Of a stretch of 12,580 nucleotides of DNA, positions 1 through 6,107 are shown one piece after another. Within the stretch, counting starts at the first letter, position 1. Each line of letters starts with the position of its first letter. A program made the position numbers and the translations under genes. Origin of the DNA: CAZFCK01 sp964517355. Lineage in GTDB: Bacteria > Desulfobacterota > Desulfovibrionia > Desulfovibrionales > Desulfovibrionaceae. The notes below the pieces were generated by a model, which was not told where the DNA came from, made no database searches, and was given only the letters and a program-made list of their open reading frames with translations. The DNA is taken from the NCBI GenBank assembly GCA_964517355.1, contig CAZFCK010000137.1, positions 1 through 12,580 on the forward strand. The letters run 5' to 3'.

Positions 1-51
1 AATTGGAAATTGTTTCAGGGGAGAGCCTTGTTTCAAGGCGAAAATGCGCTA
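1..51 (+). repeat. Repeat family A, copy 1 (right half, cut by window edge)
   Basis: This is the right half of the ~105-base family A element, starting inside hairpin 2 and running through hairpin 3 (GCCTTG / CAAGGC) to the terminal AAAATGCGCTA. It is essentially identical to the same part of the copies at 5260-5364 and 9372-9476. The left half lies outside the window. Reading frames that run through it, giving peptides with two FQG motifs, are by-products of the repeat and not genes. Confidence 0.9.
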
Positions 52-117
52 GGCTTCTCCCACGAACAGGATCACGGTTCGCAACAGGTTTTCGTCAGCC
101 CCGTTGCTTTTGCGGAT
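52..117 (-). other. Possible trapped 3' end of a gene between two repeat copies
   Basis: The minus strand of this 66-base gap reads open as an ordinary-looking peptide tail ending NLLRTVILFVGEA. It stops at a TAG whose TA and G are the boundary bases of repeat copy 1. The frame is closed by a TAA inside the neighbouring repeat copy 2, so no complete gene exists here. It may be the remnant of a gene broken up by repeat insertion, or an open frame by chance. I do not recognise the family. The piece is too short to decide. Confidence 0.2.
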
Positions 118-220
118 CAGAGCATCTTAACTTGGAAAAAGTTAGACGCTCTTACGCATTTTACTGAAACAAGGAACATTGTTTCAGGGGTGAGCCTTTT
201 TCAAAGGCGAAAATGCGCTA
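118..220 (+). repeat. Repeat family A, copy 2 (diverged, structure kept)
   Basis: This is a full-length but diverged family A copy. Hairpin 1 (119-152) has an inner stem of AACTT/AAGTT where the consensus has CGCTT/AAGCG. Hairpin 2 (164-187) pairs CTGAAACAA with TTGTTTCAG perfectly. Hairpin 3 is GCCTTT/AAAGGC where the consensus is GCCTTG/CAAGGC. The enclosing stem GCATTT/AAATGC is unchanged. The 5' TA is degenerate (TC) and the 3' GCGCTA is intact. It lies about 60 bases upstream of the lipoprotein start, so it is probably within or just before that gene's leader. Confidence 0.88.
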
Positions 221-283
221 AAAGCACTCTGCGTTTTTCACCGCATGCGCCTTGATGAGCACGAACTTGAAAGGAAGGTATCC

Positions 284-754
284 ATGAAGACAGGAACTGC
301 GGGACACATGGTCAGGCGGAGCAGTTGGATTGTGCTGTTGGTTTTAGCGGGGCTGGTGATTTTGGGGTGCCAGCGCCGCATGGCGCCGGCGCCCATGGCG
401 CCGCCTCCCGCCCCCAGCACGACATATCAATATGAGGCTCAGTATGTGACGGCTTACAGGCTGAACGTGCGTAGCGGCCCGGGAACCAACCATAGGATTA
501 TCGCGGTGCTCAAACGCGGCGAAGCCGTGCAGATTCTTCAGCGTTCCGGAAATTGGTTTCTGGTGCAGCGCCCCCTGGAAATGCAGGCTCAAAGCGGTTT
601 TTCCCAGGGCTGGGTCTACGGGGGGTATTTAACGGGCTATCAGAACGAGATCCCCACCACACAAGGCGTGAAGCCCCAAGGAACACAGCAGCAGCAATGG
701 AACGTGCCCGCCAGACAGGAACAACCGTCGGGCTTTGGCGATGCCGCCGGGTAA
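284..754 (+). CDS. SH3-domain lipoprotein
   Basis: This gene encodes a 156-residue predicted lipoprotein anchored in the cell envelope. The N-terminus has Arg11-Arg12, a hydrophobic stretch at about 15-27 and a lipobox ending ILGC, with Cys29 as the acylation site. A proline/alanine-rich linker (about 33-45) leads to a bacterial SH3 domain (about 53-118) with the typical LNVRSGPGTNHRIIAVLKRGE pattern broken here as LNVRSGPGTN then RIIAVLKRGE, followed by the GNWFLV and GWVYGGYL strands. The tail is Gln-rich. Bacterial SH3 domains usually bind peptidoglycan or cell-wall peptides, so a wall-contact role is likely but inferred. The start at 284 is chosen because AAGGAAGG lies five bases upstream; a longer frame from 245 lacks such a site. 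The gene stands alone, converges on the exporter gene, and ends in a strong hairpin terminator. Confidence 0.85.
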   Translation: MKTGTAGHMVRRSSWIVLLVLAGLVILGCQRRMAPAPMAPPPAPSTTYQYEAQYVTAYRLNVRSGPGTNHRIIAVLKRGEAVQILQRSGNWFLVQRPLEMQAQSGFSQGWVYGGYLTGYQNEIPTTQGVKPQGTQQQQWNVPARQEQPSGFGDAAG

Positions 755-805
755 GGGAAAAATCCGGTCTGAGTGTTGGACGAAGCAAGAGAGATGCTTA
801 AGGCT

Positions 806-846
806 CGAGGGGAAAATTTGTTGACCGTTTTCCCCTCGTCGCGTTT
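806..846 (+). terminator. Rho-independent terminator after the SH3 lipoprotein gene
   Basis: CGAGGGGAAAA (806-816) pairs perfectly with TTTTCCCCTCG (828-838) around an 11-base loop. A T run follows at 844-848. The A/T ends of the stem could make it work in both directions, which would suit the convergent arrangement. Confidence 0.8.
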
Positions 847-860
847 TTGATTGAAGTCCC

Positions 861-880
861 GGCGCGCTTGGTTGCGCGCC
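861..880 (-). terminator. GC-rich hairpin after the EamA exporter gene
   Basis: GGCGCGC (861-867) and GCGCGCC (874-880) form a perfect 7-bp stem with a six-base loop, 12 bases beyond the exporter stop codon. There is no T run next to it, so it may be a 3'-end stabilising hairpin. The 806-846 terminator may do the actual stopping from the minus side. Confidence 0.45.
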
Positions 881-891
881 AACCCAGCGTA

Positions 892-1776
892 TTATTTTTT
901 ATTGGTCAGCCACACGCCGCCCACGACCATGGAGCCGCCGAGCAGCAGCGACAGGTGTATGGGTTCTCCCAGCAGCAGAAAACCCGTGATCACGGCGAAG
1001 ACCGGCACCAGGTTGATGAAGATGCCCGCTTTAGATGCACCTATGATTTGCACCCCCCTGTAGTACCAGAAGTACGCCAGTCCTGTGGCCAGAACGCCCA
1101 GATAGACGATGCAGCCCCATTCGAGCCAGCCTGCTTTGAGGATGTCTTGGGGTAAGTCCGCGGCCAGCGCCGCGGGAAAAAGCATGATGCACCCGAACAC
1201 GCAGGACCAGGTGACAGAGGAGAGCGGCGCCAGGGTTTTCATGGCGTGCTTGCCTCCCAGGGTGTATGCGGTCCAACTGGCAACGCAGCCCAGTATCAAC
1301 AAGTCCCCCGTGTGAATGCCGCCTTGAAAAAAAACGGCGGGGTTTCCGTCCGACATGATGAGCGCCACGCCCGATAGCGAGAGCAGGATGCCCGCGCTGC
1401 GCATGGGGCCCAGGCGCTCTTTGTACAGCACGGCCGAAACCAGGGCTATGGCGACCGGAATGCAGGCCACTATCAATGCGGCGCGCCCCGCCATGACGGT
1501 TTGCAGTCCGGTGAAAAAGAAATAGCTGTATAAAAAGACGCCGGTGGCTCCCAAAAAAAACACTGAAGGCACCTGACGCAAGGTGAGCTTCGGGAATCGG
1601 CGTTCCGCCCTGGCCAAGAGCAGCAGCAAAAAGATGGATGCGCACGAAAAGCGTAGGAATGCGGAACTCATGGGGGCCAGGGTTTGGCTGAGCATGCGTC
1701 CGGCCACCCATGTCCCCCCCCAGAGGGCCATGCTGAGTATCAAAAGGATATAAGTTGAGGCGTGAGATTTTTGCAT
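892..1776 (-). CDS. EamA-family (DMT superfamily) transporter
   Basis: This gene encodes a 294-residue inner-membrane protein with about ten transmembrane segments arranged as two EamA repeats, roughly 9-142 and 157-290. Typical features are the LWGGTWVAGR start of repeat 1, the YKERLGP loop between the halves, and the LATGLAYFWYYRG plus LVPVFAVITGFLLLGE stretch in repeat 2. The family exports amino acids, metabolites or related small molecules; the substrate cannot be told from sequence. Length matches the family (about 290-300). The frame is open back to 2001, but those 75 extra codons run through intergenic DNA and a family A repeat, with no membrane-protein character. I therefore place the start at ATG 1776, although no strong ribosome-binding site is visible there. 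The gene is monocistronic and converges on the SH3 lipoprotein gene. Confidence 0.88.
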   Translation of the reverse strand: MQKSHASTYILLILSMALWGGTWVAGRMLSQTLAPMSSAFLRFSCASIFLLLLLARAERRFPKLTLRQVPSVFFLGATGVFLYSYFFFTGLQTVMAGRAALIVACIPVAIALVSAVLYKERLGPMRSAGILLSLSGVALIMSDGNPAVFFQGGIHTGDLLILGCVASWTAYTLGGKHAMKTLAPLSSVTWSCVFGCIMLFPAALAADLPQDILKAGWLEWGCIVYLGVLATGLAYFWYYRGVQIIGASKAGIFINLVPVFAVITGFLLLGEPIHLSLLLGGSMVVGGVWLTNKK

Positions 1777-1935
1777 AGGATCGCGGGGGTAGAGTGTTGA
1801 CGATGATGCGGAATCTGGAAAAAGAGAAAAATAGGGGGCGTGCGGTAATTTTGCAATAGAAAAAGTGTGAGAGGAGTGCGTATTGGGGCCGCTGGAGCAC
1901 TTCGGCGGTCGAAAAATCTGGGAGCGTTTCCAACT

Positions 1936-2012
1936 CAGTGTATTTTCGCCTTTGGGAAAGACTCGTTCTGAAGCAATGCTCATTGGTTCAAGGAAATGCA
2001 TAAGAGCATCTA
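1936..2012 (-). repeat. Repeat family A, copy 3 (truncated, diverged)
   Basis: On the minus strand this reads TAGATGCTCTTATGCATTTCC, split here as TAGATGCTCT then TATGCATTTCC, and continues with degenerate hairpin-2 and hairpin-3 regions to GGCGAAAATAC. The 5' arm of hairpin 1 is missing (about 27 bases), so the element is shortened to about 77 bases. The false long start of the exporter frame (ATG at 2001) lies inside it. Confidence 0.7.
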
Positions 2013-2027
2013 TGGGTTATTTTGGAG

Positions 2028-2077
2028 CTCCGCCCCAAACCCCGCCAGGGGGGCGTTCCTCCCTGGACCCGCGAATG
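2028..2077. repeat. GC-rich hairpin-forming block
   Basis: The segment contains GGAGCTCC, then CCGCCCC, CCCCGCC and CCAGGG...CCCTGG arms that can fold on each other. A related block with CCAGGGG-CCT-CCCCTGG lies at 4181-4197. Both look like members of a degenerate intergenic repeat, but they share too little sequence here for a firm family call. Confidence 0.4.
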
Positions 2078-2142
2078 TCATGTATAGAAATATAAACGTG
2101 TCAACAAGTTATCAAAGGTGATAAGTTTTGGAGATTCTTAAA

Positions 2143-2263
2143 AACCTTTTCTAGCGCATTTTCGCCTTGAAACAAGGCTCTCCCCTGAAACAATTTCCAA
2201 TTGTTCCAGGGAAATGCATAAGAGCATCTAGCGCTTTTCAAGCGTGAGATGCTCTAAAAGGTT
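2143..2263 (-). terminator. Terminator hairpin of the DUF3592 gene split by a repeat A copy
   Basis: The two flanks of repeat copy 4 are complementary: AACCTTTT (2143-2150) on the left and AAAAGGTT (2256-2263, using the A of the terminal TA) on the right. If the element is removed with one TA kept, the flanks join into a perfect 8-bp stem with a two-base loop, followed on the minus strand by TTTTTAAG. That is a plausible terminator for the gene ending at 2289. The reconstruction is inference. Confidence 0.45.
2152..2256 (-). repeat. Repeat family A, copy 4 (complete, 105 bases)
   Basis: This complete element is in minus orientation, with TA at 2152-2153 and TA at 2255-2256. It is nearly identical to the copies at 5260-5364 and 9372-9476 and has all three hairpins. 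Hairpin 1 lies nearest the 3' end of the upstream DUF3592 gene (stop at 2289), the same arrangement as after flgE. Confidence 0.92.
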
Positions 2264-2288
2264 CGTAAGCCGCCGGAGGCATTCCAAT

Positions 2289-3425
2289 CTACACCACCCC
2301 CCAGCGTTCGATCTGCGTCATCAGCTGGTTGCGGCGTTTTGTGAGGTATAAAAAGAAGCCGCAGGAAAAAAGAAACCCGACGCTGCACATGATGCTGACG
2401 ATAATCAAGGTGCGGTATTGTTGTTGGCGTTCGTTTTCACAATAGGTGTCGATGCCCGGTTGCAGAACGCTTAACGACGCATCGTCCGGGGCGTGGTACA
2501 CGGTGATCGTACTCCCTTTTTTGAAGTACGTCACAATCTCTTCCGCATATTTCCGTTTACGATGCGGTTCATAACAGAAGAAAACATTGTCTCCTTCAAA
2601 GTTCCGGCCGTTGACGGCATACGTGTAGGCGACTACGGCGCGAAAGCCGGGCACGGAGCTTTTTCCTTTGGATATTCTCACGTTTTTAATAAAGGATTCA
2701 GTGACAACGCCTTTGACGCCGGGCCACTGTTCACTTTCATGGGCGAGCATGATTTTTTGATCCAATTCCTGCAACAACTGTGTCTGCAGGTAAATGAATA
2801 CACTGAGAATAGCCAAAAACAGCATGCACATGCCGGAGATCATCAGGCGCATGTTGCGCCAGTTTTTTTCTCTGGATTCGCGGTTGGTCAGCTTGCCCCA
2901 CAACAGCATTTTTCCGGTATCCAGCGCAATAAACGGAGGTGTGCTGTGCGGGCGTACATAGCAATCCACGGGCAGCACTTTGGCGGAAAAGGGTAAGCGT
3001 TTGCGGTTGGTCATCACCGAGGCCACGCCCCACGGCGCCGCGTCCGGACGTTGTTGCGGATCGCTGTCGGGATCGAAAAGCGCAACCAGGAGGCCGTTGA
3101 GGTCGGAGACGCCGGTGAGGGACATCAGCGCCTGTCGAGGAGGATAATCCTGCATCAAATCGGATATGTTACGGAGTTTTTCGGTATATACCCGGCGAAA
3201 AATGAAGGATATGGTCCCGAAAATGACGATAATCATGCCCCCGGCCATAAGCATGACCTGAAGCTTTTGCCCATCCGGGTCATGCATGAACACAACGCCC
3301 ATGATGCCGATCACGGCCAACACGGTGACGGCCATGACGAGCAGCATCAGATTGACGGTGCGCATTTGCTTTTTGACGGCGGGATGCAAAGGGCGGGAAG
3401 ACGCGGGGGAATCGGAAGGGGGCAT
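2289..3425 (-). CDS. DUF3592 domain membrane protein
   Basis: This gene encodes a 378-residue membrane protein with four predicted transmembrane segments at about 26-47, 56-76, 193-213 and 339-361. A DUF3592 region spans about 236-335, between the third and fourth segments. It shows the family pattern: WPGVKGVVTESFI, then an AVVAYTYAVNGRNFEG strand pair, then VTYFKKGSTITVYHAPDDAS. DUF3592 proteins are widespread and have no established function. A cytoplasmic or periplasmic central region (about 80-190) carries no motif I recognise. ATG 3425 is chosen over the longer frame from 3494 because AAAGGA lies eight bases upstream and the extension overlaps the preceding gene. It is the second gene of an operon with the zinc-ribbon protein (26 bases apart). 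Confidence 0.8.
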   Translation of the reverse strand: MPPSDSPASSRPLHPAVKKQMRTVNLMLLVMAVTVLAVIGIMGVVFMHDPDGQKLQVMLMAGGMIIVIFGTISFIFRRVYTEKLRNISDLMQDYPPRQALMSLTGVSDLNGLLVALFDPDSDPQQRPDAAPWGVASVMTNRKRLPFSAKVLPVDCYVRPHSTPPFIALDTGKMLLWGKLTNRESREKNWRNMRLMISGMCMLFLAILSVFIYLQTQLLQELDQKIMLAHESEQWPGVKGVVTESFIKNVRISKGKSSVPGFRAVVAYTYAVNGRNFEGDNVFFCYEPHRKRKYAEEIVTYFKKGSTITVYHAPDDASLSVLQPGIDTYCENERQQQYRTLIIVSIMCSVGFLFSCGFFLYLTKRRNQLMTQIERWGVV

Positions 3426-3451
3426 GGTCGAAATCCTTTTGCGCGGGACTG

Positions 3452-3793
3452 TTATTGCCCGCGGGGTATGGTCTGTTCCCAACGCTTGCCGCAAGAGGGG
3501 CAGCGATAACGCACTATTCTCGGCCAGTTTTTATTAGCCCGCCGGGTGCCAAGCCAGGCAGCGGCGGTCACAAGGAGCGCAAGGGCCATTTGCCCCCAGA
3601 CCAGACGCCGGTCGATATTCCCGTCCAGGAGAAGAAGCAGGTTGATGCAAACGGCGAAAACAGTGCTGACACTGATGCCCAATGCGGCTCCCGAACTCCA
3701 TAGCCAAGCGGGTACAACACTCCTTGTCGGAGATTGCAGATAGGTGCGGCATTGGGCCGCGGAGCCGCAGGATGGACAGACAACGGGGTGCAT
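3452..3793 (-). CDS. Small membrane protein with zinc-ribbon knuckles at both ends
   Basis: This gene encodes a 113-residue protein. It starts with a CPSCG knuckle (Cys6, Cys9), has two predicted transmembrane helices (about 30-57 and 65-83) and ends with a second CPSCG knuckle (Cys98, Cys101). Both ends would lie on the same side of the membrane, so the two knuckles could together make one four-cysteine zinc site held by a helical hairpin; this is inference. No enzymatic motif is present and I do not recognise a named family. ATG 3793 is preferred because AGGCGAGGA lies just upstream and places the first knuckle at the N-terminus. The frame is open further, to 3901, without support. It is the first gene of a two-gene operon with the DUF3592 gene, which suggests a shared envelope-related role. 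Confidence 0.7.
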   Translation of the reverse strand: MHPVVCPSCGSAAQCRTYLQSPTRSVVPAWLWSSGAALGISVSTVFAVCINLLLLLDGNIDRRLVWGQMALALLVTAAAWLGTRRANKNWPRIVRYRCPSCGKRWEQTIPRGQ

Positions 3794-3815
3794 GTATCCT
3801 CGCCTTCGCTGGATC

Positions 3816-3846
3816 AATATAATGTTTTTATATGGATATCTCCATA
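3816..3846 (-). promoter_or_regulatory. Candidate promoter and inverted-repeat operator of the zinc-ribbon/DUF3592 operon
   Basis: On the minus strand TATATT (3821-3816) could serve as a -10 box about 23 bases before the start codon. Just upstream, TATGGA (3831-3836) and TCCATA (3841-3846) form a perfect inverted repeat with a four-base spacer, at the place where a -35 box would lie. This suits a repressor or activator site, but no strong -35 is visible. Confidence 0.3.
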
Positions 3847-3898
3847 AATTCGCAAGCGTTTCCGAATGTGGCGGCCTTTTATCACTCGGTGCGGACGA

Positions 3899-3991
3899 CA
3901 ATAAAATTTTTTACATTGCGTTATGCGTGAGACCACGCCATTGGCTGGGCCTGCGGCGAATGCCTCCGGAGCGGGTGATAACGTATTTTCC
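3899..3991 (+). repeat. Repeat family D, copy 1
   Basis: The stretch from AATAAAATTTTTT through CCACGCCATTGGCTGGGCC to GGTGATAACGTATTTTCC matches, in the same order, 7618-7688. There it reads AATAAATTTT, CCACGCCATTGGCGGGGCC and GGTTATACGTATATTGCC. The main difference is an extra block of about 20 bases here (around 3951-3971). Only two diverged copies are seen in the window. Confidence 0.45.
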
Positions 3992-3999
3992 GCTCCCAA

Positions 4000-4101
4000 T
4001 AGCGCGTTTTCGCCTTGAAACAAGGCCTGCACCTGAAACAAGATCCTATCGTATCAGATAAATGCATAAGTGCATTTGAACCTTTTCAAGGTTGACATCT
4101 C
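4000..4101 (-). repeat. Repeat family A, copy 5 (diverged)
   Basis: This copy is in minus orientation. The right end GGCGAAAACGCGCTA and hairpin 3 (GCCTTG/CAAGGC) are intact. Hairpin 1's inner stem has become AACCTT/AAGGTT, again fully complementary. Its outer arms and hairpin 2 are eroded. TA is present at 4000-4001; the other end is degenerate. Confidence 0.75.
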
Positions 4102-4180
4102 GGCTTATTGAGCGGGATGGTACTATAACTATGCGTATCTATTTAAAAATAAGTATGAATAGCCATTGTTCTTATGGCGT

Positions 4181-4197
4181 CCAGGGGCCTCCCCTGG
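4181..4197. repeat. Short GC-rich hairpin
   Basis: CCAGGGG and CCCCTGG flank a three-base loop, followed by a GC-rich stretch containing GCGG...CCGC arms. It resembles the block at 2028-2077 and may be a degraded member of the same repeat. No function can be assigned. Confidence 0.35.
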
Positions 4198-4250
4198 CCG
4201 GCGTGCGAGCGCGGAACCCCGCGACTTTATACCTTGTTTCTTGCACTCCG

Positions 4251-4285
4251 AAAATCGTAGTTAGTATGCTCAACTACGGGATTTT
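4251..4285 (-). terminator. Terminator of the deacetylase gene
   Basis: The hairpin starts three bases beyond the stop codon. On the minus strand AAAATC and GTAGTT pair with AACTAC and GATTTT, with a two-base bulge and a loop of about nine bases. The stem ends in a T run, as expected for a rho-independent terminator. Confidence 0.65.
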
Positions 4286-4287
4286 GC

Positions 4288-5094
4288 TCATTGTGGGGCG
4301 CTTTTTGGCCTCGCCCATAATTTGTTGCGCCGTACCAGCATGGTGTGTGAGCAGCGCTCAACGCCCATACTTTTCAAGCCCTGGGCAATTTCTTCAGAAC
4401 ACAGGCATTGCAGCTCCAGTTCTCTATGGACGGAATAGCTGCTGCTGTGCGTCAATGTCTGGTCGGCGTAACCGGGGTGGGTCATCAGCTCGACAACGCC
4501 GTCTGGCCCTACGACGGCGAACGTCTGTTTGAGCAGCCGCAACAAATGATCGGCATGGAGATTCTCCTTGTACCATTGGTTCATGAAGAGGTCGGCGGTG
4601 AGAATGCCTTGGTGGCGCATGGCCAGGGTATGGGCAGCGCCCAGACCCCGTGCCGGTATGCCGAGTTCCAGAGCCAGGCGGCAATAGGCCGGGAAGACAT
4701 TCGGCAACTTGTGCGCGTGGTGATGGGTGTCCAGGTGGCTGGCTTCAATGCCCAGATTGCGCAATCGGCGCCATTGGGCGCGAAATTCGCGCAACACTTC
4801 ATCGGTGTCGCAAGTCGTGAGGTTCTCCACCGAGCCTGGAAATTTGCCGTCAGGTCCTACCAGCGTTGGTATTTCTTCCGGGGGGAGGCACGGCGTGCCT
4901 TTGGTGAGTTGCAGATGTAGGCCCAGACGCCCCATAATCGGAGGGGCGAATTCCGAGACGATGGCATCGGCGTCCGGCGAGCAGACCATGGCGCTGGACG
5001 CCGTAACCACACCACGTTGCATCGCCTCGATGATCCCCTTGCACACTCCGGGACTGAGGCCGAAGTCATCTGCGTTAATAATAAGATACGGCAT
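4288..5094 (-). CDS. ChbG/YdjC-family carbohydrate deacetylase
   Basis: This gene encodes a 268-residue cytoplasmic enzyme of the YdjC/ChbG family, metal-dependent hydrolases that remove N-acetyl groups from sugars such as chitooligosaccharides. The N-terminal NADDFG motif has Asp9 (probable base) and Asp10 (metal ligand). His60 in GLHLQLTKG and the HLDTHHHAH cluster (120-128) supply the other metal ligands, and ELMTHPGY near the C-terminus is also family-typical. All expected catalytic residues are present and the length is normal. ATG 5094 is chosen because a GGGGGGA ribosome site lies just upstream and it puts the NADDFG strand at the N-terminus; the frame from 5136 adds 14 unlikely residues. 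No glycosyltransferase, transporter or sugar kinase gene is nearby, so the true substrate (lipid-linked sugar, chitooligosaccharide or other) is open. Confidence 0.88.
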   Translation of the reverse strand: MPYLIINADDFGLSPGVCKGIIEAMQRGVVTASSAMVCSPDADAIVSEFAPPIMGRLGLHLQLTKGTPCLPPEEIPTLVGPDGKFPGSVENLTTCDTDEVLREFRAQWRRLRNLGIEASHLDTHHHAHKLPNVFPAYCRLALELGIPARGLGAAHTLAMRHQGILTADLFMNQWYKENLHADHLLRLLKQTFAVVGPDGVVELMTHPGYADQTLTHSSSYSVHRELELQCLCSEEIAQGLKSMGVERCSHTMLVRRNKLWARPKSAPQ

Positions 5095-5646
5095 AGTCCC
5101 CCCGCAATCGCATTCTCTGCCGTCTGCCTGATACATTGAGTCGAGAGTGAGTGAACGGAACGCGCAACCTGGAAAGGTGGCTCACTTTTACTTTATTCCA
5201 CAAAAAGGGGGAGTATGCAAAGAAAGGATGCGAAAACCGGGAAAAATGCGGGTGCATACTAGAGCATCTCACGCTTGAAAAGCGCTAGATGCTCTTATGC
5301 ATTTCCCTGGAACAATTGGAAATTGTTTCAGGGGAGAGTCTTGTTTCAAGGCGAAAATGCGCTACCTTATCGCTGTGGAAGGGGGAATCCCTCCGCCCCA
5401 TTTGTCCACAAGCCGGATGGAAAGACAACATGGCATGAACGCGACGCATGGGACCGTACTTGGCTGGGGGCAAGCTTGGCGGCGTGGCCAAGGGGACGGG
5501 CGCCCTTGGTTGCCTTCAAGAGAAAAACGGCGAATCTAGAACAAACAGAATGTCGGAGGCGTGGCGGCCATATTCAGGGATCGAACGGCAACTGACGGAG
5601 TTGGCAATGCGCCATACAAAGCGTCCACTGATCCCGCACGCGCAGG
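5095..5646. other. Intergenic region with one repeat A copy, no genes seen
   Basis: This gap lies between the starts of the deacetylase gene and the end of the receiver gene. It contains repeat A copy 6 (5260-5364). The stretch 5365-5646 has several overlapping frames on both strands, none with protein-like content or a ribosome site. A short hairpin (CCAAGGG/CCCTTGG, about 5489-5510) is visible. I find no terminator for the receiver gene and no RNA gene. Confidence 0.5.
5260..5364 (+). repeat. Repeat family A, copy 6 (complete, 105 bases)
   Basis: This complete element has TA at 5260-5261 and TA at 5363-5364. It differs from the 9372-9476 copy by one base (AGTCTT for AGCCTT in the hairpin-3 arm, a G-U-tolerant change). 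Its orientation is opposite to the two flanking minus-strand genes, so it is not arranged as a gene-end hairpin here. Confidence 0.95.
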
Positions 5647-6033
5647 CTAATCCACGATTTGCAGCAATTCTTTCGCGAGTTCGACAACTTCATCCGGATC
5701 AAAGGGTTTAGTCATGTAATCGTATGCGCCTATTTCCAAGCCTTTGCGCCTGTCGGCCTCTTGCCCCTTTGCAGTGAGCAGCACGATAATGGTGTCCTTG
5801 AGTTCCGGATCTTCTTTCACGGCGCGGCAGACTTCGTAACCGTTCTTTTTGGGCATCATGATGTCGAGAAAAACGGCTTGGGGACGTTCCTGCTTGATCA
5901 GGTTCAGGCCTTCTTCTCCGTCTGCGGCGGTCAATATTTCAACATCGAATTCGTCTTCGAGGTCTTCCAAGGCCTGTTCGAGCAGGGTTCTGATGTGGAG
6001 TTCATCTTCGACAATGAGAAGTTTTTTGCCCAT
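5647..6033 (-). CDS. Stand-alone CheY-like response regulator receiver protein
   Basis: This gene encodes a 128-residue single-domain receiver protein, the phosphorylated partner in two-component signalling. The acidic pocket is Glu9-Asp10, the phosphorylation site is Asp57 in VFLDIMMP, and the switch and active-site residues are Thr87 (LLTAKG) and Lys109 (YMTKPF). There is no DNA-binding or enzymatic output domain and the length is that of a CheY-type protein. ATG 6033 has AAGGAG eleven bases upstream. No histidine kinase or chemotaxis gene is adjacent, so its partner is encoded elsewhere. The motifs (MMPKKNGYEV, IGAYDYMTKPF) are closer to general receiver proteins than to classical chemotaxis CheY, so I do not assign cheY. 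Confidence 0.9.
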   Translation of the reverse strand: MGKKLLIVEDELHIRTLLEQALEDLEDEFDVEILTAADGEEGLNLIKQERPQAVFLDIMMPKKNGYEVCRAVKEDPELKDTIIVLLTAKGQEADRRKGLEIGAYDYMTKPFDPDEVVELAKELLQIVD

Positions 6034-6107
6034 AATAACGTGCTCTCCTTAATACAAGCAACAGGGTCGGCTTGGCTTGTCCGGTCCGTTTGCGTAGTTG
6101 GGTAATT

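Larger units (their letters stand above)
1777..2288. other. Repeat-rich intergenic region without genes
   Basis: This 512-base gap holds two family A copies in the same (minus) orientation (1936-2012 and 2152-2256) and a GC-rich hairpin-forming block (about 2028-2077). Between them is an AT-rich stretch (about 2085-2140) with an imperfect inverted repeat, AAGTTATC/GATAAGTT, at about 2106-2127. It must contain the exporter promoter on the minus strand, but I cannot assign a convincing -35/-10 pair. No credible coding region is seen. Confidence 0.6.
3794..4287. other. Intergenic region with promoter, repeats and terminator, no genes
   Basis: This 494-base gap holds a putative promoter/operator for the zinc-ribbon operon (3816-3846), one copy of a weak repeat (family D, 3899-3991), a diverged family A copy (4000-4101), an AT-rich stretch (about 4115-4170), a GC-rich hairpin (about 4181-4197) and the deacetylase gene terminator (4251-4285). 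Frames through it read across repeats and show no protein-like features. Confidence 0.55.

Noticed and set aside
10..255. 81-codon frame on the plus strand reading through two repeat copies
   Set aside because: It consists mostly of repeat A sequence (FQGENAL-type peptides); the same peptide appears in frames of other copies. No ribosome site.
2085..2140. Minus-strand TTGACA with a nearby TATACA as an exporter promoter
   Set aside because: The spacing is only 12 bases, far from the usual 16-18, and it lies over 300 bases from the start codon.
3814..4041. 75-codon minus-strand frame upstream of the zinc-ribbon gene
   Set aside because: It starts inside a repeat A copy and crosses repeat D and the promoter region; no protein character.
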